Shown here in pieces: positions 26,945 to 38,326 of a DNA stretch of 64,000 nt. The stretch spans positions 77,005,403 through 77,069,402 of the forward strand of contig NC_134419.1 in NCBI RefSeq assembly GCF_030867145.1, given 5' to 3'. The notes under the pieces were generated by a model that was not told where the DNA came from, did not search any database, and saw only the letters and a program-made list of their open reading frames with translations. Source of the DNA: Opisthocomus hoazin (Eukaryota > Chordata > Aves > Opisthocomiformes > Opisthocomidae). How positions within the stretch are numbered: the first letter of the stretch is position 1; every line of letters starts with the position of its first letter. The position numbers and the translations under genes are program-made.

Positions 26945-27240
26945 ACCTGCTAGCGTGTCAGAAGAGCTGGGGTTCCACCGGCGTCAGCAGCAGAGCTCGT
27001 ACCCCTGAAGAGCGCCCGTGCTCCGGGCAGCTGTGGGTGCCGATTGCTGTCCTGGCCACCCATCAAGGACACAAGCGTGTCCTGGCTGAACATCGTCTCT
27101 GTCCCCGTGTAACGTAACACTCTGATCACCCTACACAGAAGGAACAACTGATTTTCACTAATTAACAAACAGCCCTGGCACAGGGCCCGGGGACGCGGCT
27201 GCCGACGCTCTGGTACCGGCAGGGAAGCGCACAGCAGAGC
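26945..27240. other. GC/CpG-richer patch in the gene-poor interval
   Basis: About 300 bp with GAGCGCCCGTGCTCCGGG, CCCGGGGACGCGGCTGCCGA and similar blocks, between AT-rich flanks. No convincing ORF, tRNA or known repeat. Possible orphan CpG patch or an eroded insert. Confidence 0.35.
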
Positions 27241-27460
27241 AACTGCTTTTGCAGGATTGGGCCTTTAAAGGTCAAGTAATTACCGGCCTTTCAGAAACAT
27301 CAACTGCCTTTAAAGCCAACAAAGTAAACAAAAGCTATTAGGAGATTCATCCAACATTTATCTTTTAACTTGTTATCTCCGACACATGAACTCACTCTTA
27401 TACTGTTTGCATTGCAATGCATAAAATATTAAAATTAAAAGGCTCAGGGACTTCTGAGAG
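27241..27460. promoter_or_regulatory. Candidate regulatory stretch with 14-bp palindrome
   Basis: Contains CCTTTAAAGGTCAAGTAATT at 27262-27281 (a nuclear-receptor half site AGGTCA next to a TAATT homeodomain core), GTAAACAAA (forkhead-like) and the perfect palindrome TGCATTGCAATGCA at 27408-27421. No coding or repeat signal. Confidence 0.3.
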
Positions 27461-30400
27461 GGAAAAAAAAAAAAGTAAAACTATTTTAGATTCAGAAAGA
27501 TATGTAGTGTATTTGCATACTGGAATCAGAGAGTCCTGATTATGCATGTTTATTGATTTTGGCTTTGTTTTGATTAATGACAAAATTATGATATGTCTTG
27601 TGCGGTAGCAAGGCTTGAGGGAGCTTAACACAGTACAAATGGTTTGTATTTTAAGAAATCCCAGTTATGCAAATAAGAGGACATTCACATGCATTTTGCT
27701 CAACCATGGCTGTAACAAAGCTCTAAAAACATTCTCTTTTATACTCCGGATAATTTGGGGATGCATGTTTAATACAAAAACGCTGCATAACAATTACTTT
27801 TTTCTTCATTATGAATTACTTCCATTATATCACCTTGGACAAAAGAACAAGCTTAAATTCCCACTGCGTCTAATTTATTATTACTGCTGAAGATATGGTT
27901 TTGTGTCAGAGTGCACACAATATTTCCAGGAATGTATTGCAAAAATCCTGCTGGGGGGAGTTAAAGTGAAGGGAGGAGGGAAAGGGTAGGGAGAAGTAGG
28001 GAAAACATAGCAGAACACAGCTGGCTATAAAAGTTTTTGCATCTTTGTAAAAGCGCAGTGTTGGCATGCCAGCCTACAGCCATGCCACCCAGGAAAACGG
28101 GAGAGAGGTTTTCATTATACAGAGCAAGCTGTAGATACTCATTATCAGAGTGCAAAGAAAATGTGAAGACAGACTTCCTACGTGTAGTGTCCTAAGGACA
28201 TCAGCAGTTGTGACAGGTTATATTCCTGTCCTAGGTACCAGCCTTTAGACCATACACTGGGCAGCGGACTGAGATTATTCTGCACTTATGCAACATGACA
28301 CTTGCACATCAAGATAACATATCAGGTGGCCTGGGTTCTGACACATGAATTATTCTTACAGATCTCAGCAGGATCTTTGCCTGTGTGACACCTGCCATAT
28401 TGGCTTCCGATACCTACTCTGGCAGTAAGATCAAGATCTAGATAGTTTTAAATATAAAAGCATCCAGAGAATATGAGAGAGAATGGAGGTGAGGAGCATC
28501 TTCCTCCTTAAGGCAAACATACTTTTGTGACAACTTCACAGTCCGATGCTGTGTTGTAGAAGGAGGATATGGAACAGAAGTGTCCACTTCCACAAGCAAG
28601 GGCTGACCCATCTGCTAACCGACCCCATCACAACCTATTTTTAGAGCACAGTAGGGTTTGCCTTCTGTGAGCTGTTGGGGCTGGGGACAACAGAGTACCA
28701 CTCTTCCACATCATGCTCCTACGACCTAAGAATATTTGCTTCCACAGCAGTTTAAAGCTGCTCCGTGCTTCAGGAAATCTGTTTGAATCCCGTCTGCAGG
28801 TGCTACTGTGTATTTGGAGAGAGACTTGGCCAGTCTCAGAGGGAAGAAGCGGGGTCAGCTGAACAGCAAGAAAGGGTCAGGCTGCCACACAGTCATTCCT
28901 GCATCTGAAGAACTGGATTTGTCTGGGAAATTGTGCCTCTTAATGTCTTCGCTGCTTAACAAGCCCTCTTCTACTTCAGGGACTTCGTTATAGGAGATAG
29001 ATGAAGCGTTCATCTTGCTCTTCCAACTCCAGATGCTGGAAATTTTTCTCCACTTTCAGAAGAAATAGCATTGCCCCTTGACAGCCTTCGGTTCACAGTC
29101 ATTACAGGAAGGCAGGGCTCCAGGGCAGCCTCTGCTTAACAGCTCGTCAGGGATGTCCCTCCTGTGATGCTTCAGGGTCAGAATAGCAGAGCCAACGGGG
29201 CAGGCTGGGGAGGTCACAAATATTTTCCAAGGCGATGTTTCGGAACCTAACAGTCTGTCGGTGGGGACCTTGGCACCAGCTCCGTGCGCAGGAACCCGTC
29301 ACCGCGACAGGATCCCTCCTGACTACTCTGCGAGAAGGGATCGTCTGAGCCATGAAAGCGCACACACACTTCTTCCTCTAACAAAACACGTTTCCTTCAT
29401 TTTTCCACTCACTTGAAAAGGCAGATATGGATTAAATGGAATTTCAGATTTTACAAGAAATTATTTAACCTAGAGGCTAAAGCTCTTTTATGTTTAAGCC
29501 TGAATTTAACTTGAAGCGTAAAGAAAACTGTAGCATAAATTAGCACATATTGAAAATTTGACACTAGAAAAATAAAAAGTTGAATTAAATCTAAGTAGTA
29601 AACCAAAGAACTAATTTTTGTTAATTTGCTGGATATTGTCAGTGGTTAAATAAGTAACTGTAGTCAGATTATAGGCTCTCAAAGGCAAAACAAAACAACT
29701 GTGGATTGAAAAATCCTTGAACTTTGTAAGCATCAAAAATGAACAGCTGGAAAAAGATACTCAAATCCACAAAACCCACGAGACTTACATATTTCCATTT
29801 GTGTCTGAATCAAGTTGTTGCATTTCTCTGACATGATCGAGAGCTCACTGATACCAGTATCAACCCTACAATTCAACTCACTCATCTACTCAGAGCAGTA
29901 GATCTTACACCGATGGGACACTTACATCTCAAAATAAAGCCGTTCAGCACATCTGCCCTCCTGTGGTGCCTAGCTGCATTACATGTTACAAAATATTTCT
30001 AAGATTAAATGTTAATTCTATCCCAAGAGAAAGCAAGCTTAACTTAGAATGAAAATTCATGTCACAGGCACAGAAAAGCTTCACAGTAATGCTTAAAAGT
30101 TGACAGTGTTTAACACCAGTAACAAAAATAGGATTAGGCATTTTTAATGGAAAATATTCTGCTTCTCTATCAGTCTTCCCCTGCCAGTCCTCTTTTTTTT
30201 TTAACCTCCATCCATGAAATATTACGCAATATGTTGATCATGCTGGTTTTTAATTTCAACTCAACTGAAGAAGCATTGTTAAAAAGAATCACTATATCCC
30301 AGGGGAATCAGGAAATTAAACTTTATTTACTGGGTTTTGACTTTCCCATAAGTAGATACAGCCATATACCATCTGATTACCATCTGAGGGGAGGCACAGC

Positions 30401-30894
30401 TTGAAAAAAGAGCACTGCCAATGTGCCACTGGGCCACTGATTAATTAAGCAATAAGATGAGAAGGTCTGTCGCTTAGGGTCATTAATGCATGCCTAAAAT
30501 GCCATTTGAGGCATGAACGTCTGGTTAGTATTACACAGCCTGATCCCACAAGAATTTACGTCTAAGCGCAGCACTTGATACCTCTGTTGGTCTGTTTGCA
30601 TAGTAGGCACTGCCATTTGCAGGTATTAGAACATGCTGGACAATCTAAACACGATCTTTATTTTGGGAGGTAGGGGGAATGAGACAGGGGCAGTGAATGT
30701 TCATTTGAAACTCAAAAAACCACTTCTGTTTCAGGAATAGCATGCTCCGAGTTACAAAATTTGTCTCTCATTCCATAGAATACTGAAAGGGATCACAAAA
30801 ACACATACACAGACACAAGTTTCTTAAAATAATACCCTGGCAGGCAGCTAGGTCTCTGATGAAGCTCTAAATACTCTCTAGCAAATCTACGCAC
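27461..30894. other. Gene-poor unique DNA
   Basis: No supported gene, RNA or named repeat. A GC-richer stretch lies near 29.05-29.35 kb. Confidence 0.65.
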
Positions 30895-31105
30895 GGGGAA
30901 GTAGCGCTGGTTACAGCAAAGTCTGGAAGGCAGGACTCCTCCGTTTCACCCTCATGGCTTTGGGGCTGACTGAGCAATCGCCCTCAGTACAGCATGCCAC
31001 AGGTACGTCACCTGCAAAACGAGTGCTACTACTTAAATACTCCATGGGGCTACTCTAAGGATTAATTCATTGCTATTAGGGTAGTGCTTTATGATCGTAT
31101 TCGTG
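30895..31105 (+). repeat. MIR-like ancient SINE remnant
   Basis: The order of blocks resembles amniote MIR/CORE-SINEs: a tRNA-like head (GTTACAGCAAAGTCTGGAAG, GCAGGACTCCTCCG), then TCACCTGCAAAACGAGTG (MIR: catctgtaaaatg), GGCTACTCTAAGGATTAATT (MIR: gttgtgaggattaaat) and GTAGTGCTTTATGA (MIR: aaagtgctttga). It ends about 95 bp before the CR1 at 31.2 kb. Family level is inferred by eye. Confidence 0.65.
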
Positions 31106-31197
31106 TTTCTAGAAATCCCACAGCAAGGGGGAAAGGTATTCCTAAGATCCTTCTAGTTTTCTAAACCAGTTCAGGTAGTCTGGAGAAAAGACCCCTC

Positions 31198-32381
31198 TAG
31201 ACGAAGCGAGAGCCGTGGATGTTATCTACCTTGACTTCAGCAAGGCTTTCGACACAGTCTCCCATGATATCCTCCTAGGGAAGCTGAGGAAGTGTGGGCT
31301 GGATGAGTGGTCGGTGAAGTGGATAGAGAACTGGCTGAATGGCAGAGCTCAGAGGGTTGTCATCAGCGGCGCTGAGTCTAGTTGGAGGCTGGTGACAAGT
31401 GGTGTCCCTCAGGGGTCAGTACTGGGCCCAGTCTTGTTTAACTTCTTCATCAACGACCTGGATGAAGAGTTAGAATGTACCCTCAGCAAGTTTGCTGACG
31501 ACACCAAACTGGGAGGTGTGGTAGATACACCAGCAGGCTGTGCTGCCATTCAGCGTGACCTGGATAGGCTGGAAAGCTGGGCAGAGAGGAACCTGATGAG
31601 GTTCAACAAGGGCAAGTGCAGGGTCCTGCACCTGGGGAGGAACAACCCCATGCACCAGTACAGGCTTGGGGTGGACCTGCTGGAGAGCAGCTCTGCGGAG
31701 AGGGACCTGGGTGTCCTGGTGGATGACAGGTTAACCATGAGCCAGCAGTGTGCCCTGGCTGCCAAGAAGGCCAATGGGATCCTGGGGTGCATCAAGAAGA
31801 GTGTGGCCAGCAGGACGAGGGAGGTTCTCCTTCCCCTCTACACTGCCCTGGTGAGGCCTCATCTGGAGTACTGTGTCCAGTTCTGGGCTCCCCAGTTCAA
31901 GAAAGATGAAGAGCTACTGGAGAGAGTCCAGCGGAGGGCTACAAGGATGGTGAGGGGACTGGAGCATCTCCCCTACGAGGAGAGGTTGAGGGAACTGGGC
32001 TTGTTCAGCCTGAACAAGAGAAGGCTGCGAGGGGACCTTATAAATGCCTACAAATATCTGAAGGGTGGGTGTCAGGAGGATGGGGCCAAGCTCTTTTCAA
32101 TGGTGCCCAGTGACAGGACAAGGGGCAACGGGCACAAACTGAGGCACAGGAAGTTCCGTCTGAACATGAGGAAGAACTTCTTCCCTCTGAGGGTGACGGA
32201 GCACTGGAACAGGCTGCCCAGGGAGGTTGTGGAGTCTCCTTCTCTGGAGATATTCAAGACCCACCTGGACAAGATCCTGTGCAGCTTGCTGTAGGTGACC
32301 CTGCTTCGGCAGGGGGGTTGGACTAGATGACCCACAGAGGTCCCTTCCAACCCCTACTATTCTGTGATTCTGTGATTCTAT
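31198..32381 (+). mobile_element. CR1 LINE with open 3' reverse-transcriptase ORF
   Basis: A 5'-truncated CR1 non-LTR retrotransposon. An uninterrupted 359-codon frame (31215-32294) carries the core and C-terminal part of the reverse transcriptase: [33 protein letters not shown], the catalytic FADDTK, then the long CR1-type thumb region to a TAG. The 3' UTR is about 90 bp and ends in ATTCTGTG octamers. The endonuclease and ORF1 are absent, so it cannot move by itself. It shares its 3' end with the antisense copy at 48.6-49.9 kb, so both are one subfamily. The clean frame suggests a fairly recent insertion. Confidence 0.97.
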
Positions 32382-32435
32382 ATTCCTTCTGCCAGAGCTG
32401 CCACATTCTGTGCAAAATAGTTAAACTTTGGGCTT

Positions 32436-32660
32436 GAAAGCAAGCACAGGGGCTTCTCTAGTTCAGCGGTCTGGGCACTCTTCTGTGAGCAGGCAGACCT
32501 GAGTTCCAGTCCTTGCTTCAATTAATGTTTACTTCAAATTTAAAAGTCATATAAGGACTCTGACCTGGGCAACCCCCTCTCTCTGGTGGGTGCCCTAACC
32601 CCTGGGTTAGATCATCATGCTCACTCATGTGTACATGTGAACTTCATCTTGCCGATTTAA
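32436..32660 (+). repeat. tRNA-derived SINE-like remnant
   Basis: TAGTTCAGCGG at 32459-32469 fits the pol III A box (TRGYNNANNGG) exactly. AGTTCCAGTCC at 32502-32512 fits the B box (GGTTCRANTCC) with two mismatches, at tRNA-like spacing. It is followed by a tRNA-unrelated body with CTGACCTGGGCAACCCCCTC and GCCCTAACCCCTGGGTTAGA. No intact cloverleaf can be folded by eye, so this is a SINE or tRNA pseudogene and not a tRNA gene. Confidence 0.5.
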
Positions 32661-33360
32661 TGAACATCTAAAAATTCCATGCAGATGAGACAGCTTCAGG
32701 AAGAGGAAAGAAAACTTGCACCGCTGTGTAATAAACCATAACCCTCTCCCTGAAACAATGCAAGAACAGAGGAAACAATAGAACCTGTTTCAAATGGGTC
32801 CTGTAACAACTAAGCTTTTACACCGAGACACGGTAATAGCTGCTCTTCGTGTACCCCCTGAAGAACTTGATGTGTTTGAGGATTCTCCCAACTTCAAGCA
32901 TGGTGGTGACACAAGAATAATTAATTCATGGATCTTTTCCCCGATACAGGATTGAGCTTGGTGCTGTCAAGACTAAGGCACTTCAGACTCGTCCAGAAGT
33001 AGCACTTTAAACACCCGTGGAAGACTTCTGGGACTTGGGTGTCTCTAGCATCTGCCACCAGATTAACAGGCGTTCAAATACATTTAGTCTCTGTGACTTC
33101 CACACAGCTTCCACTTTTTCTACATACAGAATTAGCTGCATAACTTCAGAAAGATGGAGAAAACGCAAGGTCACTCAGTTCTGTTTTTCGGTTTGTGTTT
33201 TTTTTGTTTGTTTGTTTGCTTGTATTTTTTTAAATCCCGTTTTACAGAGTGTCCAAACAGACGATTTCAACCCATTGGCTTCAAGAGAGATTAAGGTTTT
33301 GAAAATCACTTCCCACACGCAGGCTCAGAGATGTTATTATTCCCTCCATATTATAGGCTG
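32661..33360. other. Unique DNA between SINE-like and CR1 remnants
   Basis: No feature recognised apart from a short TTTG-type run near 33.2 kb. Confidence 0.65.
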
Positions 33361-33830
33361 AACCTGGAATATCGTGACCAGCTTTGGGCTGCAGAGATAC
33401 AGGACAGGATCCAGCAAACAGTAAGATGGTCAGAGGCACATGACTTGCGAGGAGAGGCTGCGGAAAATGGGTTGGGTTGGTCTAGTGAAGATGAGGCTAA
33501 GACCAGCCCGTGACTGCTTCAGGAACAGTTACAAAGGTGATTTAGCCAAGCTTTTTGGCAGTGCCTGATGATGCACCAAGAGGCAGCGGTCACAGAGCGC
33601 AGACTGGGAGGTTCGGGCTGGGTATCAGGGAAACACTGCTCTCTAGCACTGCACTGCAGTGCTGGGGCAGGCCACCGGCAGAGGCTGTGCAAGCTCCCTC
33701 TTTGGAGGCTTTCTAGACGCAGATCAACAAAGCCACGGCTCAGCCGATCCCGTGCCGACAAGGGTCTGGCCTGAGTGGGAAGTCGGACTAGACTGTCCCA
33801 GAGGTCCCCTCTGAGCAGTGCTGCTTGATT
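33361..33830 (+). mobile_element. CR1 LINE, old diverged fragment
   Basis: The reverse-transcriptase tail is still traceable (GACCAGCTTTGGGCTGC near the start; a GCAGCGGTCACAGAGCGCAG region; GGAAGTCGGACTAGACTG and CCAGAGGTCCCCTCT at the 3' end) but the frame is destroyed. It is older than the copy 1 kb to its left. Confidence 0.8.
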
Positions 33831-36800
33831 CGGTTGGGCTCAAACTTCTCTATTTCAAACTACATTTCTTTCTGTACACCCCATTTAAGAAATAATAATG
33901 TGAGATATTTCACTTTCAGGTGAATAACAAACTGTGATCAGACAAGAGAGCAAGCTGATAATGTGCTTTTCATAAACGCCACACAGCTGCCTGTCCGAAT
34001 CATAAATTGTGTGCTTTAATGGTTCACTCACACCCACTATTGCCATACATCCAAATTAAAGTCAGTTAGGGTTACTTCCCTGTTGAATAGGCTTCCCTTT
34101 AATTTGATATTCCAGAGATAATGTTTTAACAGCTCGTTATTTTATTACTTTGTTGGGGAGGCAGGCAGAAAAGAAGAAATTTGGGATGAGGCAGCTGTAT
34201 ATAGTCCTTTCCCACTCCAGAGTGGGATGGGTCTCTGTATTTGCCACCTCCTGTTAGTGAGATCATGCAGCAGGAGGAGGGGGGAGGCTAACAGATAATT
34301 AAAAAAAACAGTTGGAATACTCTGATATTAAGATAGACTCCAATTTAAAGATAGAGATGCCTAATCCCAAGTTTCTACTTAATTTCAGAAATTTTATTTC
34401 TTCTCAACCTGCATGGCCACTGTATCAACATAAACATTTCTATTCCATACAGGTCTCCACTTTTGGTTCAACATCAGCACCATCAAAGTTATGCCAGTTA
34501 TTTCACTCAGCTAGGGAACAGTGAAATGAGTATGAGCACATTTATAGAAGCTTAATATTATCCACACTTCAACTGTATCACTGTAAATAAAGCTGCACCA
34601 GATTTTTGTTTAGACAGATCTCCAACAGTATTGCTGCTGTGGAAGGAAAAGGGCTCATCTTCAGTGCAACATTTTTATCAAGTTGCTTCACTCGGACTAA
34701 CCTTGAGAGTACATGCTAAGAAACAGCATTTCAGCTACACGGACTGATTCGATTACGAACACAGAGTGATTAGATTAGCAGCAGATGACTTGGAAGTCAA
34801 GCTGCTGCATCCCCACTGAATTACTCGCTCCATGAGCAGCAGCACTCCCCCCTCCACCTATCCCTCCGCACAGGCCAGGCACTTCAGGCTTTAAGCATTA
34901 CTTTAAGCTTCTTTAGACACCAAGTAAACAAAAGGCAAAATTTAAATCTTGCCTCCTATCGTACCAAACCCAATCTGCTATCATACAATGTCAACAGTTT
35001 GTCTATCAGGGTCAAAACGACGATTAAAAGCATTTCATAGGTCACAACATTTCATAAATGAAACAGCTCTAAAAGGAAAGCTGACATCTAGCTTACCGGG
35101 AGGCCACACGGACCAAGAGACAGCAGCTTTGAGCGAGACCATTTTCTCTGATCTAGTTATCAGCAACCAGGGCAGAAAAAAGATAAAAAACCAAACCTAC
35201 TTTAAACAAGTGAAGGTAACCATGCAGACACGAGCATAAGACTGTATTCCAACGTGGCTGAACGGACACAACCTGAGGAACAAGCTGTCTTGAGCCAGGG
35301 CCTGGGAAGTTAAATGACCAGGGTGCTACTCTTCAGCTCAGCCCTACCAGTCACCAGCCTCCGGCTGTTGCCTGGTTCAGCTGAGAAGTACCAACTCATT
35401 CAACCAAAGGAACTTGCAGCCATCTGCCCATCCCCTTGATTTAATTTTTGTAATCAATTTTTCCTGAGTTCTGTGAGTTTAGCTAACATACTGAAAACAC
35501 TTTTAAATTAACATGAAAGGGGCTTCTTAAGAAATCTGTACAGACAGTCCCTGAATTGATGCAGGCTCATGAGAAAAAAACAGAGGGCAACGATAGCTGC
35601 TTATTCAAAAGGATTATAGTACCAAGCCTGTTGTTTCTGTAAAGAGGTTTTGGCTGTGTTCAAATTGTTGACAATACTGTTCCAAGGAAATTTTTCAGCA
35701 ACTCACCGGGTTATTGGTTTTTTTTTTTTTAAATAAAACAAGGTGTAAAAAATTCCATCTTTATCAGCATCACCTAGAGCATACCCTCTGATTCTGCATA
35801 GTAGTTTTGGGCTGAGCTAACCTATAGTATGCTTATCCTCCTGAGCCTACCTAGATCCACCTGATCCTAATTAATTCCCAGCTGGGAGCACTTTCCTGCA
35901 CACACTAGGAAACCTTTATGAGAGTCACCAGCCCTCCACCCCTCTCTTCCATCCCCCAAGAAGGAAAAAAACTCATACTGCAAAAATATTTTAACTCAGT
36001 AGGGCCTTGTTCTCAGAGCCATTATTATCACAAGATTAAACAAAGCTGATGGTTTCTATCCAAAGTATGCAGGTCTATGACTTTTTGGACTTTATTTGGG
36101 CCTTTTATTATTCATTTTGAAATTCAGTGTATTATATCTCATGTTATTTACCCAAGAAACACAGCCAGAGCATGAGATACGTGGGCATCACCTGTTTTGT
36201 TCATTCCAACACAGTGTATTTGAGTTTGTATAGAGGTTGCATGATCTCTCCACTTTCTCCTCTGGAATCTTTATCACAATATCATTGAGAATATGCATTA
36301 ATCCATAATTACTTTAACAAAAAAAAAAATCCATGTTTGAGTCAAAATGTAAAGGAAAAAAAAGAGGAAAAAAAGAAATCTGGAATCTTTCTAATGGTGT
36401 TTTAAGGCATAACAAACTGCAGCAATTTATTTCACCATATCCAGTTGTAATGCTAAACCACAGATAAACATTACTAATGTAGCAAGAATGTGTTTCTTCC
36501 TTCTGATGGAGGTCCAAGATTGCCCTCTTGAGTATGCCAAACAGCATGGGGTACATCATTTACCATGTGATTGGCGCACACTTGAGTTTTGAATCAGTTT
36601 GGAGATGAAATTGTTGGCTAAAGCTCTGGAAATTCTGACTCTAGAGCTGTCACGCAGGCTGTCTTGTCTTTGAGAAAAAAAATAATTCTAACACATGTTA
36701 CTTGGCCTTTTATCTGTTTTTACATTGTTCATTAATGTTTTGCATTTCTACATATTGTGCAGCACCCCAAGAACTTTAGTAGGGGGAACTTCATAAAAAG

Positions 36801-37633
36801 AAAGAAGTTAATTATTTCAGCATGTGCTAATAAAATTGCTACATGTTTGGGGAAATATTCTAATACAATCTATTTCAATGGCGCACAAAAAGGTCGGCCA
36901 TTGCATGCTGATACAAAAAGATATATCTGTTCACTGAAAGGCAGAAATAATTTCTTAACATAGCATATTTTCCAGGCGTCTCTTACAATGCAGGGAATTC
37001 TAAGGGTTGAGGGTTTATTTTTCCATTTGAGGGTTTATTTTTCCATTTATCTTGTAAACAAAGGAAATTATCCCATAAACTTCTGCTTAAATTTTTTTAC
37101 TCCACATTATTTTGCATAGCAACAAGCTTATTTCTAGTATATTTTAAGACACACAGTTTGGTTTGTTATTCTATTGATATTAATGGAAATGATCCAGAAG
37201 AGGAAAACACATTATTTGGGTCTGACTCTTAATGACTTCCATATCCTAAAGCCAGTAAGTATTCTGGGAGCAGAGCGCTTGGAGGATTGGTTCTGAATTC
37301 ACTTCCTTAGGGACACGTAACTGTAAAACCATCAGTTCTTTTCAGATCCAGTCCACGTCAAACTCAAACCCTCATGCAGCCTTCCACTTGAGCTTTTTTC
37401 CCCTTACTGCCATGAATGACGCATACGTACAGATACTCACATTTTGTGAGTGCACGCAAACATTGTTTACAACATCCTTTCTTTCTTTACTTACACAACT
37501 GCTCAGTTATAACCAAACAATACCGTTATTTCGCAGAGCAATCTAATACGTAGCTTTTTTATCTAGTTTCTCTAGCGGCTAGTAACCTGCCTTCGTACCC
37601 ACGAAACCTTTCAGAAAAGTTTCTCTCTTACCT
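33831..37633. other. Gene-poor DNA downstream of TEX36
   Basis: AT-rich unique DNA. It includes the 20-bp tandem duplication at 37.0 kb. The part 33.95-34.2 kb is repeat-free and homeobox-core rich and may be constrained. Confidence 0.65.
37007..37046. repeat. 20-bp perfect tandem duplication
   Basis: TTGAGGGTTTATTTTTCCAT occurs twice back to back with no mismatch. On the minus strand each unit carries AATAAA, a poly(A) signal, about 0.94 kb downstream of the TEX36 stop. Confidence 0.97.
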
Positions 37634-37811
37634 GAACGTGCAGTTTTGGCTCCCTGTTGCAGTGAACCCTCGAGGATCCAGTCCCAGTATATACTTCCGT
37701 CAACACAGATGCTGCCAGCTGCTTGAGGTACGGCCACACCACTGATTCTGCAGTTGAAGGAGCTTTTGTATCAAGATGAGAGTCAATCAGTATCAAATAA
37801 CACAAGTACAA
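37634..37811 (-). other. Unassigned ORF ending at a good splice donor (possible exon)
   Basis: On the minus strand an open frame of about 60 codons (including SHLDTKAPSTAESVVWPYLK and LAASVLTEVYTGTGS) ends exactly at CAG|GTAAGA. A possible acceptor inside it is CAACTGCAG|AATCAG. It lies about 160 bp downstream of the TEX36 stop on the same strand. I do not recognise the protein. It could be a non-coding exon, part of an alternative TEX36 3' end, or chance. Confidence 0.25.
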
Positions 37812-37969
37812 TCACTACCTCTGTTCTCCTAATAGCCGTATTTCTAAAAGTATGTACAATCATGCTTTTCCTTATAATGCTCTTCTTCATTAAAATTGTA
37901 TAGTAATGTAAGTCTTCAGAGTAACACATGATTGTTAATTTCAATGAACTCTCAACTGTACTACTACAT

Positions 37970-38326
37970 TCACTTCACATAAATGTTTATTTCATCATCC
38001 AGTTGAGTAACAAGTACTTCAGATGTCGAGAAAGAGAGCTGATGATGATAAGTCAGTGCTACAAAGGTGTTTTCATAATTAAGATTGCTTTTTGGCTGCA
38101 AGTTTTTTCCATTCTCGGGAACGGGTTTTTCAGTGCGACATTCTTCTGAGTGGTGTTTTGGATATCGCCTATAAAACGGGCTCTCAGTATTTTGTTCTTT
38201 CACAAATGATGCCTGATAAGTGGTTAAGCCATCCTTGCTGCTAGGAACTGATTCTTGAGCCCATAGGAAGAAGTTCTGTGAGTTCTGTTGCCATCTCTCT
38301 GGTTCCACCTTCTTCCGGCCCATACC
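37970..38326 (-). CDS. TEX36: TEX36 coding exon 4 with stop
   Basis: Starts at TTCTAG|GGTATGGGC. Encodes GMGRKKVEPERW, then NFFLWAQESVPSSKDG (human NFNLWACDYVPSCLDG) and a divergent tail ending NIYVK and a TGA. An AATAAA hexamer lies inside the last codons (37986-37991 on this strand). Confidence 0.9.
   Translation of the reverse strand, partial: GMGRKKVEPERWQQNSQNFFLWAQESVPSSKDGLTTYQASFVKEQNTESPFYRRYPKHHSEECRTEKPVPENGKNLQPKSNLNYENTFVALTYHHQLSFSTSEVLVTQLDDEINIYVK

Noticed and set aside
32440..32515. Functional tRNA gene
   Set aside because: A and B boxes are present, but acceptor, anticodon and T stems do not pair and no terminator run follows; kept as a SINE-like remnant.
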